A stretch of 64,000 nt of DNA from Arenibacter certesii DSM 19833 (GCF_000429545.1 NZ_AUCB01000004.1:124001-188000); one strand, 5' to 3'. Counted from the stretch's first letter, positions 26,787-35,886 are shown. The notes: generated from the letters alone by a model not told the origin. Translations and numbers: made by a program.

Positions 26787-28835
26787 ATGAAAAACAAATT
26801 TTTAGTTGCTGTAATCGGAATGGCGGTAATGAACTCCTGTAAAGAGACCCCTTCTAATACGGCAAAAGATGAGCCAAGAGGAATAATCTTGGCCAATATG
26901 GACACTACCGTGAGCCCTAAAACTAATTTTTATGATTATGTAAACGGAACCTGGATGAAGGAAACACAAATTCCCGACGACCGTTCTAGTTGGGGTGGAT
27001 TTAGTGTTCTTAGAAAATCTACGGATGAAAATGTTCTTGGAATAATTGCCAGGGCGAAGGAAAGTAAAAAATATGCAGCGGATACGGATCAGGCAAAGGC
27101 ACTTTTTTTGTTCGATTCCAAAATGGACACAACCAAGCGTAATGAGATGGGTATAAGTCCTTTACAGCCTACCTTGGATGCCATAGCCAATATTAAAAAT
27201 TTAACAGAGCTACAAACCCTATTGGTTAAAGATCCAGCGGCGTCCTCCCCCTTTATTGGGCTATATGCTTCTGCAGATCTTAACAATAGCGCTATGAACG
27301 CAACCTATATCTCACCAAGCAGGTTGGGATTGCCCGATCGTGATTTCTATTTGGAGCAAGACAATAAATCCAAAGAGATAAGGGAAGAATATGTAAATTA
27401 TATCATTAAAATGCTTCAATTTCTAGGTGATGATGAAGCTACCGCTGAGGTTGCTGCTAATACCATTTTAGCTATGGAAACGGCATTGGCAAAACCGCGA
27501 TTAGATAAAGTGGAAAGCAGAGATGCTAGGAACTTTAATAATCCTAAATCAATCGCCGAAACCCAAGCTTTATTTCCAGCTTTTGATATTAAGAAATGGA
27601 TGTCCGATATGGAAATTAAAAAGCAGGTGGATACACTTCTTGTTACCCAACCAAAATATTTTCAGGAACTAAATACGTTTTTGAAAACCAATTCTTTGGA
27701 GGATATTAAAACTTTGGTGCGCTGGAGTACATTAAATAGTGCTGCATCAAAACTAACCACTCCAATAGAAGATACTAGTTGGGGATTTTATAGTAAATAT
27801 TTAAGAGGAGATAAAGAACAAAGACCTGCCGATGAAAGAGCACTTGCCATGGTTAATGGGTCAATTGGCGAAGCTCTGGGGCAATTATATGTGGATGAAA
27901 TGTTTCCTCCAGAAGCCAAAGAAAAAGCAGAGTCTATGATTGCCAATATTATTTCCGCTTTTCAAGCGAGAATTAAACAATTGGATTGGATGGGCGATTC
28001 TACTAAGGTAAAAGCGATAGAAAAGTTAGATAAATTTACCGTTAAAATAGGATATCCTGACAAATGGGAAGACTACTCTAACATGGAAGTTACAGAGGAT
28101 AAAGGATATTTTGATAATGTGATTGCCGTCCAGAAATGGGGAACTGCCAAAAATATTTCCAAAATTGGTGAGCCTGTAGACAAAACAGAATGGGGAATGT
28201 CTCCGCAGACAGTTAATGCCTATTTTAATCCCTTGAACAATGAGATTGTTTTTCCAGCAGCCATCCTACAACCCCCATTTTATGATTATCTGGCAGATGA
28301 AGCAGTAAACTATGGTGGGATCGGAGCAGTAATTGGTCATGAGATTTCACATGCCTTTGATGATAGCGGCTCTAGGTTTGACGCTAACGGGAATTTGGTA
28401 AACTGGTGGACCGAAGAGGATTTGGAGAGGTTTACCGAGCGCAGTACGGCTCTGGCTGATCAGTACGATAAAATTGAAGTGCTGGACAGCGTATTCATTA
28501 ACGGCAAATTTACCCTAGGAGAGAATATTGGAGACCTCGGTGGTGTATTGGGAGCATATGATGGCCTACAGCAGTATTTTAAAGAAAATGGAAGACCAGA
28601 GAATATAGATGGGTTTACCCCAGAACAACGCTTTTTTATGTCCTGGGCAACCATATGGCGTACACTTTCTAGAGAGGAGGCACTTCGTACACAAGTGAGG
28701 ACAGATCCGCATTCTCCAGGCAGATACCGAGCCACTCAGCCGCTACTTAATATTGATGCTTTCTATGAAGCGTTTGATATAACACCTAGTGATGCCATGT
28801 ATTTGGAACCCGAGAAAAGAGTGAGAATTTGGTAA
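26787..28835 (+). CDS. M13-family (neprilysin-like) metallopeptidase lipoprotein
   Basis: A 682-residue zinc endopeptidase (PepO/neprilysin type). Lipoprotein leader with NSC lipobox near residue 18; M13 N-terminal helical domain (about 45-430, opening FYDYVNGTWMKETQIPDD), then the catalytic domain with GHEISHAFDD (zinc His518/His522, Glu519), the third-ligand motif GENIGDLGG, and the C-terminal RTDPHSPGRYRA. All catalytic residues are present. It is 60 bp downstream of the M28 peptidase gene and may be in the same unit. A terminator follows. Confidence 0.94.
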   Translation: MKNKFLVAVIGMAVMNSCKETPSNTAKDEPRGIILANMDTTVSPKTNFYDYVNGTWMKETQIPDDRSSWGGFSVLRKSTDENVLGIIARAKESKKYAADTDQAKALFLFDSKMDTTKRNEMGISPLQPTLDAIANIKNLTELQTLLVKDPAASSPFIGLYASADLNNSAMNATYISPSRLGLPDRDFYLEQDNKSKEIREEYVNYIIKMLQFLGDDEATAEVAANTILAMETALAKPRLDKVESRDARNFNNPKSIAETQALFPAFDIKKWMSDMEIKKQVDTLLVTQPKYFQELNTFLKTNSLEDIKTLVRWSTLNSAASKLTTPIEDTSWGFYSKYLRGDKEQRPADERALAMVNGSIGEALGQLYVDEMFPPEAKEKAESMIANIISAFQARIKQLDWMGDSTKVKAIEKLDKFTVKIGYPDKWEDYSNMEVTEDKGYFDNVIAVQKWGTAKNISKIGEPVDKTEWGMSPQTVNAYFNPLNNEIVFPAAILQPPFYDYLADEAVNYGGIGAVIGHEISHAFDDSGSRFDANGNLVNWWTEEDLERFTERSTALADQYDKIEVLDSVFINGKFTLGENIGDLGGVLGAYDGLQQYFKENGRPENIDGFTPEQRFFMSWATIWRTLSREEALRTQVRTDPHSPGRYRATQPLLNIDAFYEAFDITPSDAMYLEPEKRVRIW

Positions 28836-28860
28836 TAATCATAAAGATTAGAACATGTAA

Positions 28861-28885
28861 GGGAGCTTTATGAGCTCCCTTTTTT
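28861..28885 (+). terminator. Intrinsic terminator
   Basis: GGGAGCT (28861-28867), five-base loop, AGCTCCC (28873-28879) and six T. Ends the M13 peptidase transcript. Confidence 0.8.
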
Positions 28886-28946
28886 ATTGGGTGTATATGA
28901 GGTCTTTTTGAAAACGGGAACTGTTTTATACTCCAAAACAAAATAC

Positions 28947-28954
28947 TACCTTTG
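28947..28954 (+). promoter_or_regulatory. -7 element (TACCTTTG) of the dual PPIase gene
   Basis: Matches TAnnTTTG; a TTTT at 28924-28927 lies 19 bp upstream in the -33 position. It lies inside the upstream extension of the open frame, and so supports ATG 28977 as the real start. Confidence 0.5.
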
Positions 28955-28976
28955 TCCTTCATATAAAAACAGTGAT

Positions 28977-29909
28977 ATGCAAGACGGAATATATGCAAAA
29001 TTCAATACTTCGAAAGGAGAGATACTAGTAAAACTTACCCATGACAAAACTCCGGGAACCGTAGGGAACTTCGTGGCATTGGCAGAGGGTACTTTGGAGA
29101 ATAGCGTTAAACCACAAGGAAAGCCTTATTATGACGGAATAAAATTCCATAGGGTTATTCCAGATTTTATGATTCAAGGGGGATGTCCATTAGGTACTGG
29201 TACTGGAGACGGTGGCTATAAGTTTGATGATGAATTTCATCCAGAACTTACCCATGATGGTCCAGGAGTGCTTTCTATGGCAAATGCTGGACCTGGGACC
29301 AATGGAACCCAATTTTTTATTACCCATGTGGCTACACCTTGGTTAGATAATAAGCATACAGTCTTTGGTCATGTTGTAGAAGGTCAGGATGTGGTAGATA
29401 GTATTTCACAAGGAGATAAGATAGAAACCCTGACCATTGAGAGAGTAGGGGAAGATGCTCAAAATTGGAATGCAATAGAGGCATTTAGAACATTTGAAGG
29501 CTCTAGGGAAAAAAGACTGGCAGAAGAAAAAAGAAAAGTGGCTGCTGAATTGGATAAAGTAGCTGCAGGATTTGAAGAAACTGAAAGTGGCCTTAGGTAT
29601 AAAATTATCCAAAAAGGAAATGGTGCCAAGCCAGAAAGCGGAGAAAATGTTTCTGTCCATTATGAAGGTGCCTTGTTGAACGGACAGGTTTTTGATTCTT
29701 CTTATAAGAGAAAAGAGCCAATTACATTTCAATTGGGAGTTGGTCAAGTAATCCCAGGATGGGACGAAGGTATTCAACTATTAAAGGTTGGAGATAAGGC
29801 AAGATTTGTTATTCCATCTAGCCTAGCTTATGGGAGCGCTGGTGCAGGAGGAGTTATTCCTCCAAATGCTACTCTTGTTTTTGATGTAGAACTTATGGGT
29901 GTCAGTTAG
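28977..29909 (+). CDS. Dual-family peptidyl-prolyl isomerase (cyclophilin-FKBP fusion)
   Basis: A 310-residue cytoplasmic protein with two different prolyl-isomerase domains. Residues about 1-170 are a cyclophilin ([42 protein letters not shown]); a charged coiled-coil-like linker follows ([19 protein letters not shown]); residues about 200-310 are an FKBP ([66 protein letters not shown]). Catalytic residues of both look intact. Such cyclophilin-FKBP immunophilins are known from a few bacteria including flavobacteria. The frame extends to 28887, but the promoter at 28947 and the start of homology favour ATG 28977. Confidence 0.93.
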   Translation: MQDGIYAKFNTSKGEILVKLTHDKTPGTVGNFVALAEGTLENSVKPQGKPYYDGIKFHRVIPDFMIQGGCPLGTGTGDGGYKFDDEFHPELTHDGPGVLSMANAGPGTNGTQFFITHVATPWLDNKHTVFGHVVEGQDVVDSISQGDKIETLTIERVGEDAQNWNAIEAFRTFEGSREKRLAEEKRKVAAELDKVAAGFEETESGLRYKIIQKGNGAKPESGENVSVHYEGALLNGQVFDSSYKRKEPITFQLGVGQVIPGWDEGIQLLKVGDKARFVIPSSLAYGSAGAGGVIPPNATLVFDVELMGVS

Positions 29910-29946
29910 TCTGAATAACTAGTCAAATAAGGAGGAGAAAAAATAA

Positions 29947-29975
29947 AAAGGCCCTAATCAGTAGGGCCTTTTATT
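29947..29975 (+). terminator. Intrinsic terminator
   Basis: AAAGGCCCTA (29947-29956) pairs with TAGGGCCTTT (29962-29971), followed by a T-rich stretch. Confidence 0.8.
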
Positions 29976-30090
29976 ATTGGTAGAAACTGATAGAAAATAT
30001 GCTGTGGGTCAATAAATCGCTACCCTATCCAAGCTGTCGCGAAATTGTCCCAATAAATAAGAAAGATAGTATAATACTAAGAATTTCTAT

Positions 30091-30180
30091 TTATTGTTCT
30101 TTAGGTTTGTTTAGGCTCAATAACAACAGAGCAATATTGATTACCAATAACGATAATAAAATAGTGAAGAAAATGGTCAT
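30091..30180 (-). CDS. Candidate 29-residue single-pass membrane peptide
   Basis: An ATG-initiated frame of 29 codons encodes one strongly hydrophobic helix (MTIFFTILLSLLVINIALLL) followed by a short polar tail ending in KPKEQ. The composition (hydrophobic helix then basic tail) is that of genuine small membrane peptides and is unlikely in random AT-rich DNA. No family is recognised, and I see no clear promoter or ribosome-binding site. It lies in an otherwise empty 510-bp gap between the dual PPIase and cspA-like genes. Confidence 0.4.
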   Translation of the reverse strand: MTIFFTILLSLLVINIALLLLSLNKPKEQ

Positions 30181-30360
30181 AATCTAAGCTTTTAAGCGGG
30201 GGCTGTTAATATATTAGGGTAGATGCAAACAGGGCCTAAAGGTTGCGTTAAATAAGGAAGTATTACATTGTAATGTGATTTTTCCTATAAAAACAGCGGT
30301 ACTTAGAGAGATTAAGACAATCTGTAAAGTTGTTTCTGAGTGTTGTTTGGTAGTACGTAT

Positions 30361-30388
30361 AAAAAAACCCATCCATGGGGACGGGTTT
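30361..30388 (-). terminator. Intrinsic terminator of the cold-shock gene
   Basis: On the minus strand AAACCCGTCC, a four-base loop and GGATGGGTTT are followed by a run of T, 32 bp after the cold-shock stop codon. Confidence 0.75.
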
Positions 30389-30419
30389 CTATCTTCAAAA
30401 AAAAGTTGTATCGTAATTA

Positions 30420-30611
30420 TTAAATCACTTTCACGTTTACCGCGTTCAATCCTTTTTTACCTTGTTGTAATTCAAATTCTACAACGTCACCTTCACGAAT
30501 TTCATCGATTAAACCAGAAATGTGTACAAAGTGATCTTCGCTTGAGCCTTCTTCAGTGATAAAACCAAAACCTTTAGAATCGTTGAAGAATTTTACTGTT
30601 CCTTTATTCAT
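30420..30611 (-). CDS. Cold-shock protein, CspA family
   Basis: A 63-residue single cold-shock domain, an RNA chaperone that melts secondary structure. RNP1 is KGFGFI (13-18) and RNP2 HFVHIS (27-32); MNKGTVKFFND and the basic end LNAVNVKVI are typical. Cytoplasmic. A likely -7 promoter lies 31 bp upstream and a terminator 32 bp downstream, so it is a single-gene unit. Some CspA family genes are cold-induced, but nothing in the short leader here proves this. Confidence 0.95.
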   Translation of the reverse strand: MNKGTVKFFNDSKGFGFITEEGSSEDHFVHISGLIDEIREGDVVEFELQQGKKGLNAVNVKVI

Positions 30612-30641
30612 TATAAAAAATTAAAAAAATTATATTAGTAG

Positions 30642-30649
30642 CAAATATA
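30642..30649 (-). promoter_or_regulatory. -7 element (TATATTTG) of the cold-shock gene
   Basis: Exact match to TAnnTTTG on the minus strand, giving a leader of roughly 25 nt. No -33 TTTG at the standard distance. Confidence 0.45.
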
Positions 30650-31043
30650 GGGCATAATTATTTAAAGATGTGGTTTTTTGATAGTTATATTTATTTTTCA
30701 CACCCCCTTTCTGGTAATAGACGCGTCGTTCTTTAATTATAATGATAATTTACATATAAGTAAAACTGATCTTTTTTGTCTATTCTTAGAGGGTTGCCAC
30801 CGTATTTATTTGTGAAAATCCGTATACGGTATTTTTTGAGAATACTACGATTTAGCGTTGAAAATTAAAACATAGTATATGGTGGAAGATAATAGGATGG
30901 TTCTTTGTCCGATTGTACGGTTACGTGATCTGTATTAGATAAATTGTTTTGGACGCATATAATTCTGTAACCTATGTAACTAATCAAAGCCTTCAGATAC
31001 CTGAAGGCTTTGATGTAAACACCAAAATGCTAAAACATCGATG
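30650..31043. other. Intergenic region between cold-shock and peroxiredoxin genes
   Basis: No coding frame or RNA gene recognised. Its only structure is the 14-bp hairpin at 30983-31014, described separately. Confidence 0.3.
30983..31014 (-). terminator. Perfect 14-bp hairpin after the peroxiredoxin gene
   Basis: ATCAAAGCCTTCAG, four-base loop, then its exact reverse complement. It lies 30 bp past the peroxiredoxin stop codon. There is no T-run on either side, so it may be a terminator of the T-less kind or a 3' stabilising structure. Confidence 0.55.
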
Positions 31044-31682
31044 TTATAAGTTTGGCTGTGGAGTAAGCCTTAAATAAGGCTTTATTTCCTCAACTCCTTT
31101 TGGGAACAATTTCTTGGCGTCCTCCGTGTTGATTGCGGGACTCACTACTACTTTCTCACCATGCTTCCAGTCTGCCGGAGTTGCCACTTTGTGGTATTCC
31201 GTTAACTGTAGTGAATCTATCACTCGCAATAGCTCGTGGAAATTACGGCCGGTAGAGGCAGGATAGGTGAGGGTTAGTTTAACGGTCTTGTCCGGTGCAA
31301 TAATATATACAGAACGAACCGTTAAATTGCTGTCTGCATTGGGATGAATCATATCATACAATGTAGAAACCTTTTTATCCTCATCTGCTATAATTGGAAA
31401 ATTGACAGTCGTATTTTGGGTCTCGTTAATATCTTTTATCCACTCTGCGTGTGAGGCAGCACTATCTACACTAAGCGCTATCATTTTCACGTTTCGCTTA
31501 TCAAATTCATCTTTGAAATTTGCAGCTGCACCTAATTCTGTAGTACAAACAGGGGTGAAATCGGCAGGATGAGAAAAAAGAATTCCCCATGAATCACCTA
31601 AATAATCATATAAATTAATCATTCCAACGGAACTGTCCGCTGTAAAATCTGGGGCTAAATCGCCCAATCTTATTGTAGCCAT
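31044..31682 (-). CDS. 1-Cys peroxiredoxin (Prx6-like)
   Basis: A thiol peroxidase of 212 residues that reduces hydrogen peroxide and organic peroxides. The peroxidatic motif is ADFTPVCTTE (Cys46). Cys46 is the only cysteine in the whole protein, so it is a true 1-Cys enzyme that needs an external thiol. The long C-terminal domain (VATPADWKHGEKVVVSP, FPKGVEEIKPYLRLTP) is the Prx6 dimerisation extension. Cytoplasmic, monocistronic. Confidence 0.95.
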   Translation of the reverse strand: MATIRLGDLAPDFTADSSVGMINLYDYLGDSWGILFSHPADFTPVCTTELGAAANFKDEFDKRNVKMIALSVDSAASHAEWIKDINETQNTTVNFPIIADEDKKVSTLYDMIHPNADSNLTVRSVYIIAPDKTVKLTLTYPASTGRNFHELLRVIDSLQLTEYHKVATPADWKHGEKVVVSPAINTEDAKKLFPKGVEEIKPYLRLTPQPNL

Positions 31683-31916
31683 TTTCTACTGGTTTTTTTG
31701 GTTAAAATTAATATCCTATAAAATTAGTAGATTATAATTGAATCGACTTTTAAAAAAGGTTAAAAAAGTATTAAAAATTTAACTGCTTTTTAAAAGGTTC
31801 GGCCAAGTCGGTAGTTATTTACTTCCGCTTACCCATTTGAATTATAGTTTGTGTTTTTTTATTATAGTTTTCAGGATATCTATATTTTTTATCACTTTAA
31901 ATAGTACTTTTATTAC

Positions 31917-32459
31917 ATGGAAGATAAGTTGTTGGAAAATTTGAGATATCCCATCGGTCATTTTGTTTACACGCATGCTGTAGATGATATGATTGTTTCT
32001 GATTGGATATCGGAACTAGAAGCATTGCCAACTCGTTTGGAGGATTTAGTGCTTCCTTTACACAATGGACAATTAAATACACCATATCGGCCAGGAGGGT
32101 GGACGGTGAGGCAGGTGATCCACCATATAGCGGATAGCCATCATAATAGTTATACGAGGTTTAAATGGGCTCTAACAGAAGACAGACCGGTAATTAAACC
32201 ATATTATGAAAAGGAATGGAGTAATTTGTTCGATGCTCAAGATGCACCAATAGAATTTTCTTTGGATTACATTAAAGCGCTCCACGTAAAATTGATATAC
32301 CTATTAAGAGGTTTGTCCAAGGAAGAGCTGTCCAAGGTCTACATTCATCCCAAAGGAAATTTGGAGGTAAGCTTAATGGAAAGTATAGGTAGGTACGCTT
32401 GGCACGGAAATCATCATTTGGCCCATATTAGTGGATTAATTCAACGTATGGGATGGTAG
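31917..32459 (+). CDS. DinB/YfiT-type metal-dependent transferase
   Basis: A 180-residue DinB four-helix-bundle protein resembling YfiT / bacillithiol transferases. The metal triad of histidines is visible in RQVIHHIADSHHNSY and GRYAWHGNHHLAHISGL, and the opening LRYPIGHF and PYRPGGWTVRQV are typical of the YfiT subgroup. Flavobacteria are among the Bacteroidota that can carry bacillithiol enzymes, so a thiol S-transferase role is possible, but the substrate is inferred. ATG start; a terminator follows. Confidence 0.87.
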   Translation: MEDKLLENLRYPIGHFVYTHAVDDMIVSDWISELEALPTRLEDLVLPLHNGQLNTPYRPGGWTVRQVIHHIADSHHNSYTRFKWALTEDRPVIKPYYEKEWSNLFDAQDAPIEFSLDYIKALHVKLIYLLRGLSKEELSKVYIHPKGNLEVSLMESIGRYAWHGNHHLAHISGLIQRMGW

Positions 32460-32490
32460 ATATATTTACAGGTCCTCGATGACTTGAAAG

Positions 32491-32518
32491 GGGGAGTTAT
32501 TAAGCTCCCCTGTTTTTT
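32491..32518 (+). terminator. Intrinsic terminator
   Basis: GGGGAG (32491-32496) pairs with CTCCCC (32505-32510), then TGTTTTTT. Lies between the DinB gene and a convergent thioredoxin-like gene. Confidence 0.65.
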
Positions 32519-32580
32519 GAATAAAACCCATACAAAAATAATCGGAATATAGAAAAAGAGTGAAACTAAAATGGAACCTC

Positions 32581-33141
32581 TTAATCAGCTTTCCACTTAA
32601 TATTACAGCCTAAACTGGGTTTTTGAACAGTATTAATCTTTGCCCCTTGGAGTAGGTTGTTCATCGCATCCCTTAAATCGTCTCCCGTAACGGCCAACCC
32701 ATTTCCAGGTCTAGAATTATCAAATTGACCACGGTATACTAATTTTAAATCAGCATCAAATAAATAAAAATCAGGCGTACATGCCGCATCGTAGGCTCTG
32801 GCAACTTCCTGTGTCTCATCGTATAGGTAAGGGAAAGTGTAATTCTGCTCCTTGCTGACCAACTTCATTAAGTCTGGAGAATCCCTGGGATACTTCTCTA
32901 CATCATTACTGGAAATTGCTATAAAAGAAATTCCTAGGGGTTCAAATTCAATTGCTGTTTTGGAAAGTTCCGGATTTATATGCTTAACAAAGGGACAATG
33001 GTTGCAAATAAACATAATAACAGTTCCTTTTGCTCCTTTATATTGTTGTAGGGCAACCTTTTTATTTAAGGTGGGGTCAAATAAATTAAAATCTGGTGCA
33101 ATAGTGCCCAAAGGCAACATATTACTAGGAGTATTTGCCAT
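32581..33141 (-). CDS. Thioredoxin-like / AhpC-TSA family protein
   Basis: A 186-residue cytoplasmic thioredoxin-fold protein of the AhpC/TSA-Redoxin kind. Redox motif is CNHCPFVKH (Cys46 and Cys49) in the position of CxxC; LGTIAPDFNL, FIAISSND, PDSPDLMKL-like RDSPDLMKL, and YDAACTPDFYLFD (the cis-Pro loop plus one extra Cys) are visible. No signal peptide. The CNHCPF class is common in bacteria but not biochemically assigned; a thiol-disulfide oxidoreductase or peroxidase role is inferred. Confidence 0.85.
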   Translation of the reverse strand: MANTPSNMLPLGTIAPDFNLFDPTLNKKVALQQYKGAKGTVIMFICNHCPFVKHINPELSKTAIEFEPLGISFIAISSNDVEKYPRDSPDLMKLVSKEQNYTFPYLYDETQEVARAYDAACTPDFYLFDADLKLVYRGQFDNSRPGNGLAVTGDDLRDAMNNLLQGAKINTVQKPSLGCNIKWKAD

Positions 33142-33513
33142 GAATAATGTGCTTTAATTATAGTGTGCTTTAAGGATAAAAGTAATCAAATTTAATTGCA
33201 ATTAAAAACCACGGTGATCAACTTGCCTTAGCATGATAAATTATAGCTTGATAAAAGCAATATCTAATCTTATTTAGTGGTTATGACCGCATTATTTTAA
33301 AAATTCTCCTGGAATTTAACCTAATCTGAAAGTAGGGTAGGGAATAAAAAGTTGAATAGGTGGGTGAAGGTATAAATTTTAATTTGTATAATTAGAATTC
33401 TTTTCAGAAAAGGACCATCTAGATGGCATCGATAAAGGGATCCGTGACACCAGTATAGGTCACTTAAGCAGAATGTATAAGTAACAGATTATGGATAATT
33501 TAAGGGAAATAAA
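33142..33513. other. 372-bp intergenic region, nothing recognised
   Basis: Divergent region between the thioredoxin-like gene and csaA. No RNA gene, open frame or strong promoter motif seen. Confidence 0.3.
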
Positions 33514-33849
33514 ATGAGCGAAACCATAAATTGGGCAGACTTTGCCAAAATAGAAATGAGGGTGGGTACTATTATGGAGGTTTCTGATTTTGTAGAAGCT
33601 AAAAATCCAGCTTATAAGATATGGGTCGATTTTGGTGAGTTAGGAGTCAGAAAGACATCGGCACAAATTACCCTTAGATATACCCCAGAACAACTATTGG
33701 GAAAGCAAGTGATAGCTGTCGTTAATTTTCCAAAGAAACAAATTGCTAATTTTATGAGTGAATGTCTTATATTAGGCGCAGTTGATGGGGACGACGTTAT
33801 CTTGTTGCAGCCAGAGGCCAAGGTCATTAACGGGCTTAAAATTTCCTAA
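33514..33849 (+). CDS. csaA: CsaA, tRNA-binding-domain chaperone
   Basis: A 111-residue single tRNA-binding (EMAP/OB-fold) domain protein, described as a secretion-related chaperone in Bacillus. Signature stretches: FAKIEMRVGTI, the nucleic-acid-binding strand AYKIWVDFGELGVRKTSAQI, LLGKQVIAVVNFPKKQIANFMSE, and the C-terminal VILLQPEAKVINGLKI. Dimer former; cytoplasmic. First of a probable three-gene unit with the symporter and acyltransferase genes: 3 bp to the next start. Confidence 0.92.
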   Translation: MSETINWADFAKIEMRVGTIMEVSDFVEAKNPAYKIWVDFGELGVRKTSAQITLRYTPEQLLGKQVIAVVNFPKKQIANFMSECLILGAVDGDDVILLQPEAKVINGLKIS

Positions 33850-33852
33850 TAC

Positions 33853-34782
33853 TTGACGATAAGCGCTATAGATAGTTTGCATATAGACTTTACTGAGCAA
33901 TCCCTCTGGGTGATGAATATTGCATTGGGATTGGTCATGTTCGGAATAGCCCTAGACATTTCCTTAAATGATTTTAAACGCTTATGGCTGCAGCCAAAAC
34001 CTCTTTTTGTAGGAGTGTTCAGTCAGTTTGTGCTATTGCCAGCCGTAACTTTTATTTTGGTGTTATTAATTTCTCCCATTCCCAGTATTGCGCTCGGTAT
34101 GTTTATGGTAGCGGCATGCCCGGGCGGAAATATTTCCAATTTTATTACCCATATAGCTAAAGGAAATTCGGCCTTGTCCATAAGTTTAACCGCCGTAGCA
34201 ACTCTACTGGCCGTGGTGATGACACCAATTAACCTTCAGTTATGGGGGTCGTTATATAGTCCAACTGCCATTATTTTAAAAGAGGTGGCCATATCTCCTT
34301 GGGAAATGGTAAAATTAGTAGCTTTATTGCTTGGATTGCCCTTGGTTTTGGGAATGTACTTAAATCATATAAGACCTAATTTGGCTTCAAAACTGGCAAA
34401 AATTCTAAAATTAGTTTCCATAATATGTTTTGTAGTTCTAATAGTTGTTGCCCTGTTCAATAACCGGGATATTTTTATGGATTATGTTTTCTACGTGTTT
34501 TGGATCGTTGTGATTCATAATCTCCTCGCTTTTGTTACTGGTTATTCTTTTGCAAATATTATGGGACTCTCTCAGGCCAACAAAAGAACCTTGGCCATAG
34601 AAACGGGAATCCAAAACTCCGGACTGGGTTTACTATTGATCTTCACTTTTTTTGATGGTATGGGCGGCATGGCGCTATTAGCTGCGTTTTGGGGGGTATG
34701 GCATATCATATCTGGATTGGCAGTGGCTAGTTTTTGGAGCTTTAAACCTATTGATAAATTGGATAAAAAGGAATTGGCTTGA
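33853..34782 (+). CDS. Bile acid:sodium symporter family (BASS) transporter
   Basis: A 309-residue inner-membrane protein with nine or ten helices. Family features: the opening NIALGLVMFGIALDIS, the crossover-helix motifs AACPGGNISNFITHIAKGNSALS and ETGIQNSGLGLLL, which supply sodium and substrate ligands. Members transport bile acids, pantoate, pyruvate-like or other organic anions with sodium; the substrate here is unknown. It starts with TTG at 33853, three bases after csaA; the next in-frame ATG is inside the first helix and would truncate the protein. Confidence 0.9.
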   Translation: MTISAIDSLHIDFTEQSLWVMNIALGLVMFGIALDISLNDFKRLWLQPKPLFVGVFSQFVLLPAVTFILVLLISPIPSIALGMFMVAACPGGNISNFITHIAKGNSALSISLTAVATLLAVVMTPINLQLWGSLYSPTAIILKEVAISPWEMVKLVALLLGLPLVLGMYLNHIRPNLASKLAKILKLVSIICFVVLIVVALFNNRDIFMDYVFYVFWIVVIHNLLAFVTGYSFANIMGLSQANKRTLAIETGIQNSGLGLLLIFTFFDGMGGMALLAAFWGVWHIISGLAVASFWSFKPIDKLDKKELA

Positions 34783-35840
34783 GGAAATTGGGGTATTTTT
34801 TAATGTGGATAGGTGTAAGAGCGGCATTATGGATGTATTTTTCTAAGATATCGATAAAAGGGATAAACCAAATTCCAAAAGACAATCCCCTACTTTTCCT
34901 GTCGAATCATCAGAATGCGCTTTTAGATGCATTGTTGGTGGCTACACATAGTCCAAGAAAGATTTATTTCCTCACGAGGTCCGATGTCTTTAAAAATCCT
35001 ATTCTTAGAATGTTTTTTAATTATCTGCAGATGATTCCCATTTATAGGATTCGAGATGGTAAGGAGTCGTTAAAGCAGAATGAAGCTGTCTTTGAGCGTT
35101 GTAGTCAGCTATTGCAGCGTGGGGAGGCTATACTAATATTTCCAGAAGGCAACCATTCCCTAAAACGGAAGGTGCGCCCGGTAAGTAAAGGGTTTACTCG
35201 ATTTTTGTTTGCGGCTCTGGAGGAAAATCCTCAATTAGATGTGCGTTTGGTCCCATTAGGGATGAATTATAAGGATGCGGCAACCTTTCCCGATCTGGTG
35301 TCCCTTTATTACGGTAAGAACATTCGTGTATTGGATTATTACAATAAACAGGAAATTAAAGAATCGGTTACCAGGTTGAAAAAGGAAGTGCACCAAGAAT
35401 TAACCACCCTTACTACCCATATTGATAATGATATAGAATATGATAAAATAGTTTCCCACTTAGAAAAGCTAGGGTTAGATTTTTTAAACCCCGAGGTTGC
35501 TAATAAGGCGGTTGATAGTTATATCCATACACCAGATCCCGTTGGCCCAAAAATCAATACTTCAGAAATTTACAGTATTGGAAAAGTATTGTTCAACATA
35601 ATTAATTTCCCAATTTACCTGATTTGGTCCAAGGTCATTGGCCCTAAAGTGGGGGAGTTGGAATTTCTTAGTACGGTGAGGTTTATGGTATTTCTTTTAT
35701 GTTATCCGCTATTTTATTTTCTACTAACGGTAATCCTAGCATATATTTTCAGTGTAAATTTGGCCCTTTCTGTAGTAGTCGTTCATATTTTGATTAATCT
35801 GATATGGGTAAAAATCCTAGCGCCACTATTTTCTAAATAA
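34779..35840 (+). CDS. Membrane-bound acyltransferase (PlsC/LPLAT superfamily)
   Basis: A 353-residue acyltransferase of the lysophospholipid/glycerolphosphate class, membrane-anchored at the N-terminus and with two helices near the C-terminus (about 285-345). Block I reads NHQNALLD, a His-x5-Asp spacing instead of the textbook His-x4-Asp; block III reads FPEGNHS in place of FPEGTRS; VRLVPLGMNY is block IV. TTG start at 34779 overlaps the upstream stop (TTGA). Probably transfers acyl groups to a glycerophospholipid or related lipid; the acceptor is unknown. Confidence 0.85.
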   Translation: MRKLGYFLMWIGVRAALWMYFSKISIKGINQIPKDNPLLFLSNHQNALLDALLVATHSPRKIYFLTRSDVFKNPILRMFFNYLQMIPIYRIRDGKESLKQNEAVFERCSQLLQRGEAILIFPEGNHSLKRKVRPVSKGFTRFLFAALEENPQLDVRLVPLGMNYKDAATFPDLVSLYYGKNIRVLDYYNKQEIKESVTRLKKEVHQELTTLTTHIDNDIEYDKIVSHLEKLGLDFLNPEVANKAVDSYIHTPDPVGPKINTSEIYSIGKVLFNIINFPIYLIWSKVIGPKVGELEFLSTVRFMVFLLCYPLFYFLLTVILAYIFSVNLALSVVVVHILINLIWVKILAPLFSK

Positions 35841-35844
35841 ATTA

Positions 35845-35886
35845 GGGTCGACTTTTATATTTCTTTATAAAATAATAAAACGACCC
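35845..35886. terminator. Hairpin between convergent genes
   Basis: GGGTCG (35845-35850) pairs with CGACCC (35881-35886), extended inside by TTTTAT/ATAAAA. It lies between the acyltransferase and the end of the M14 pseudogene. No long T-run, so moderate confidence. Confidence 0.45.
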
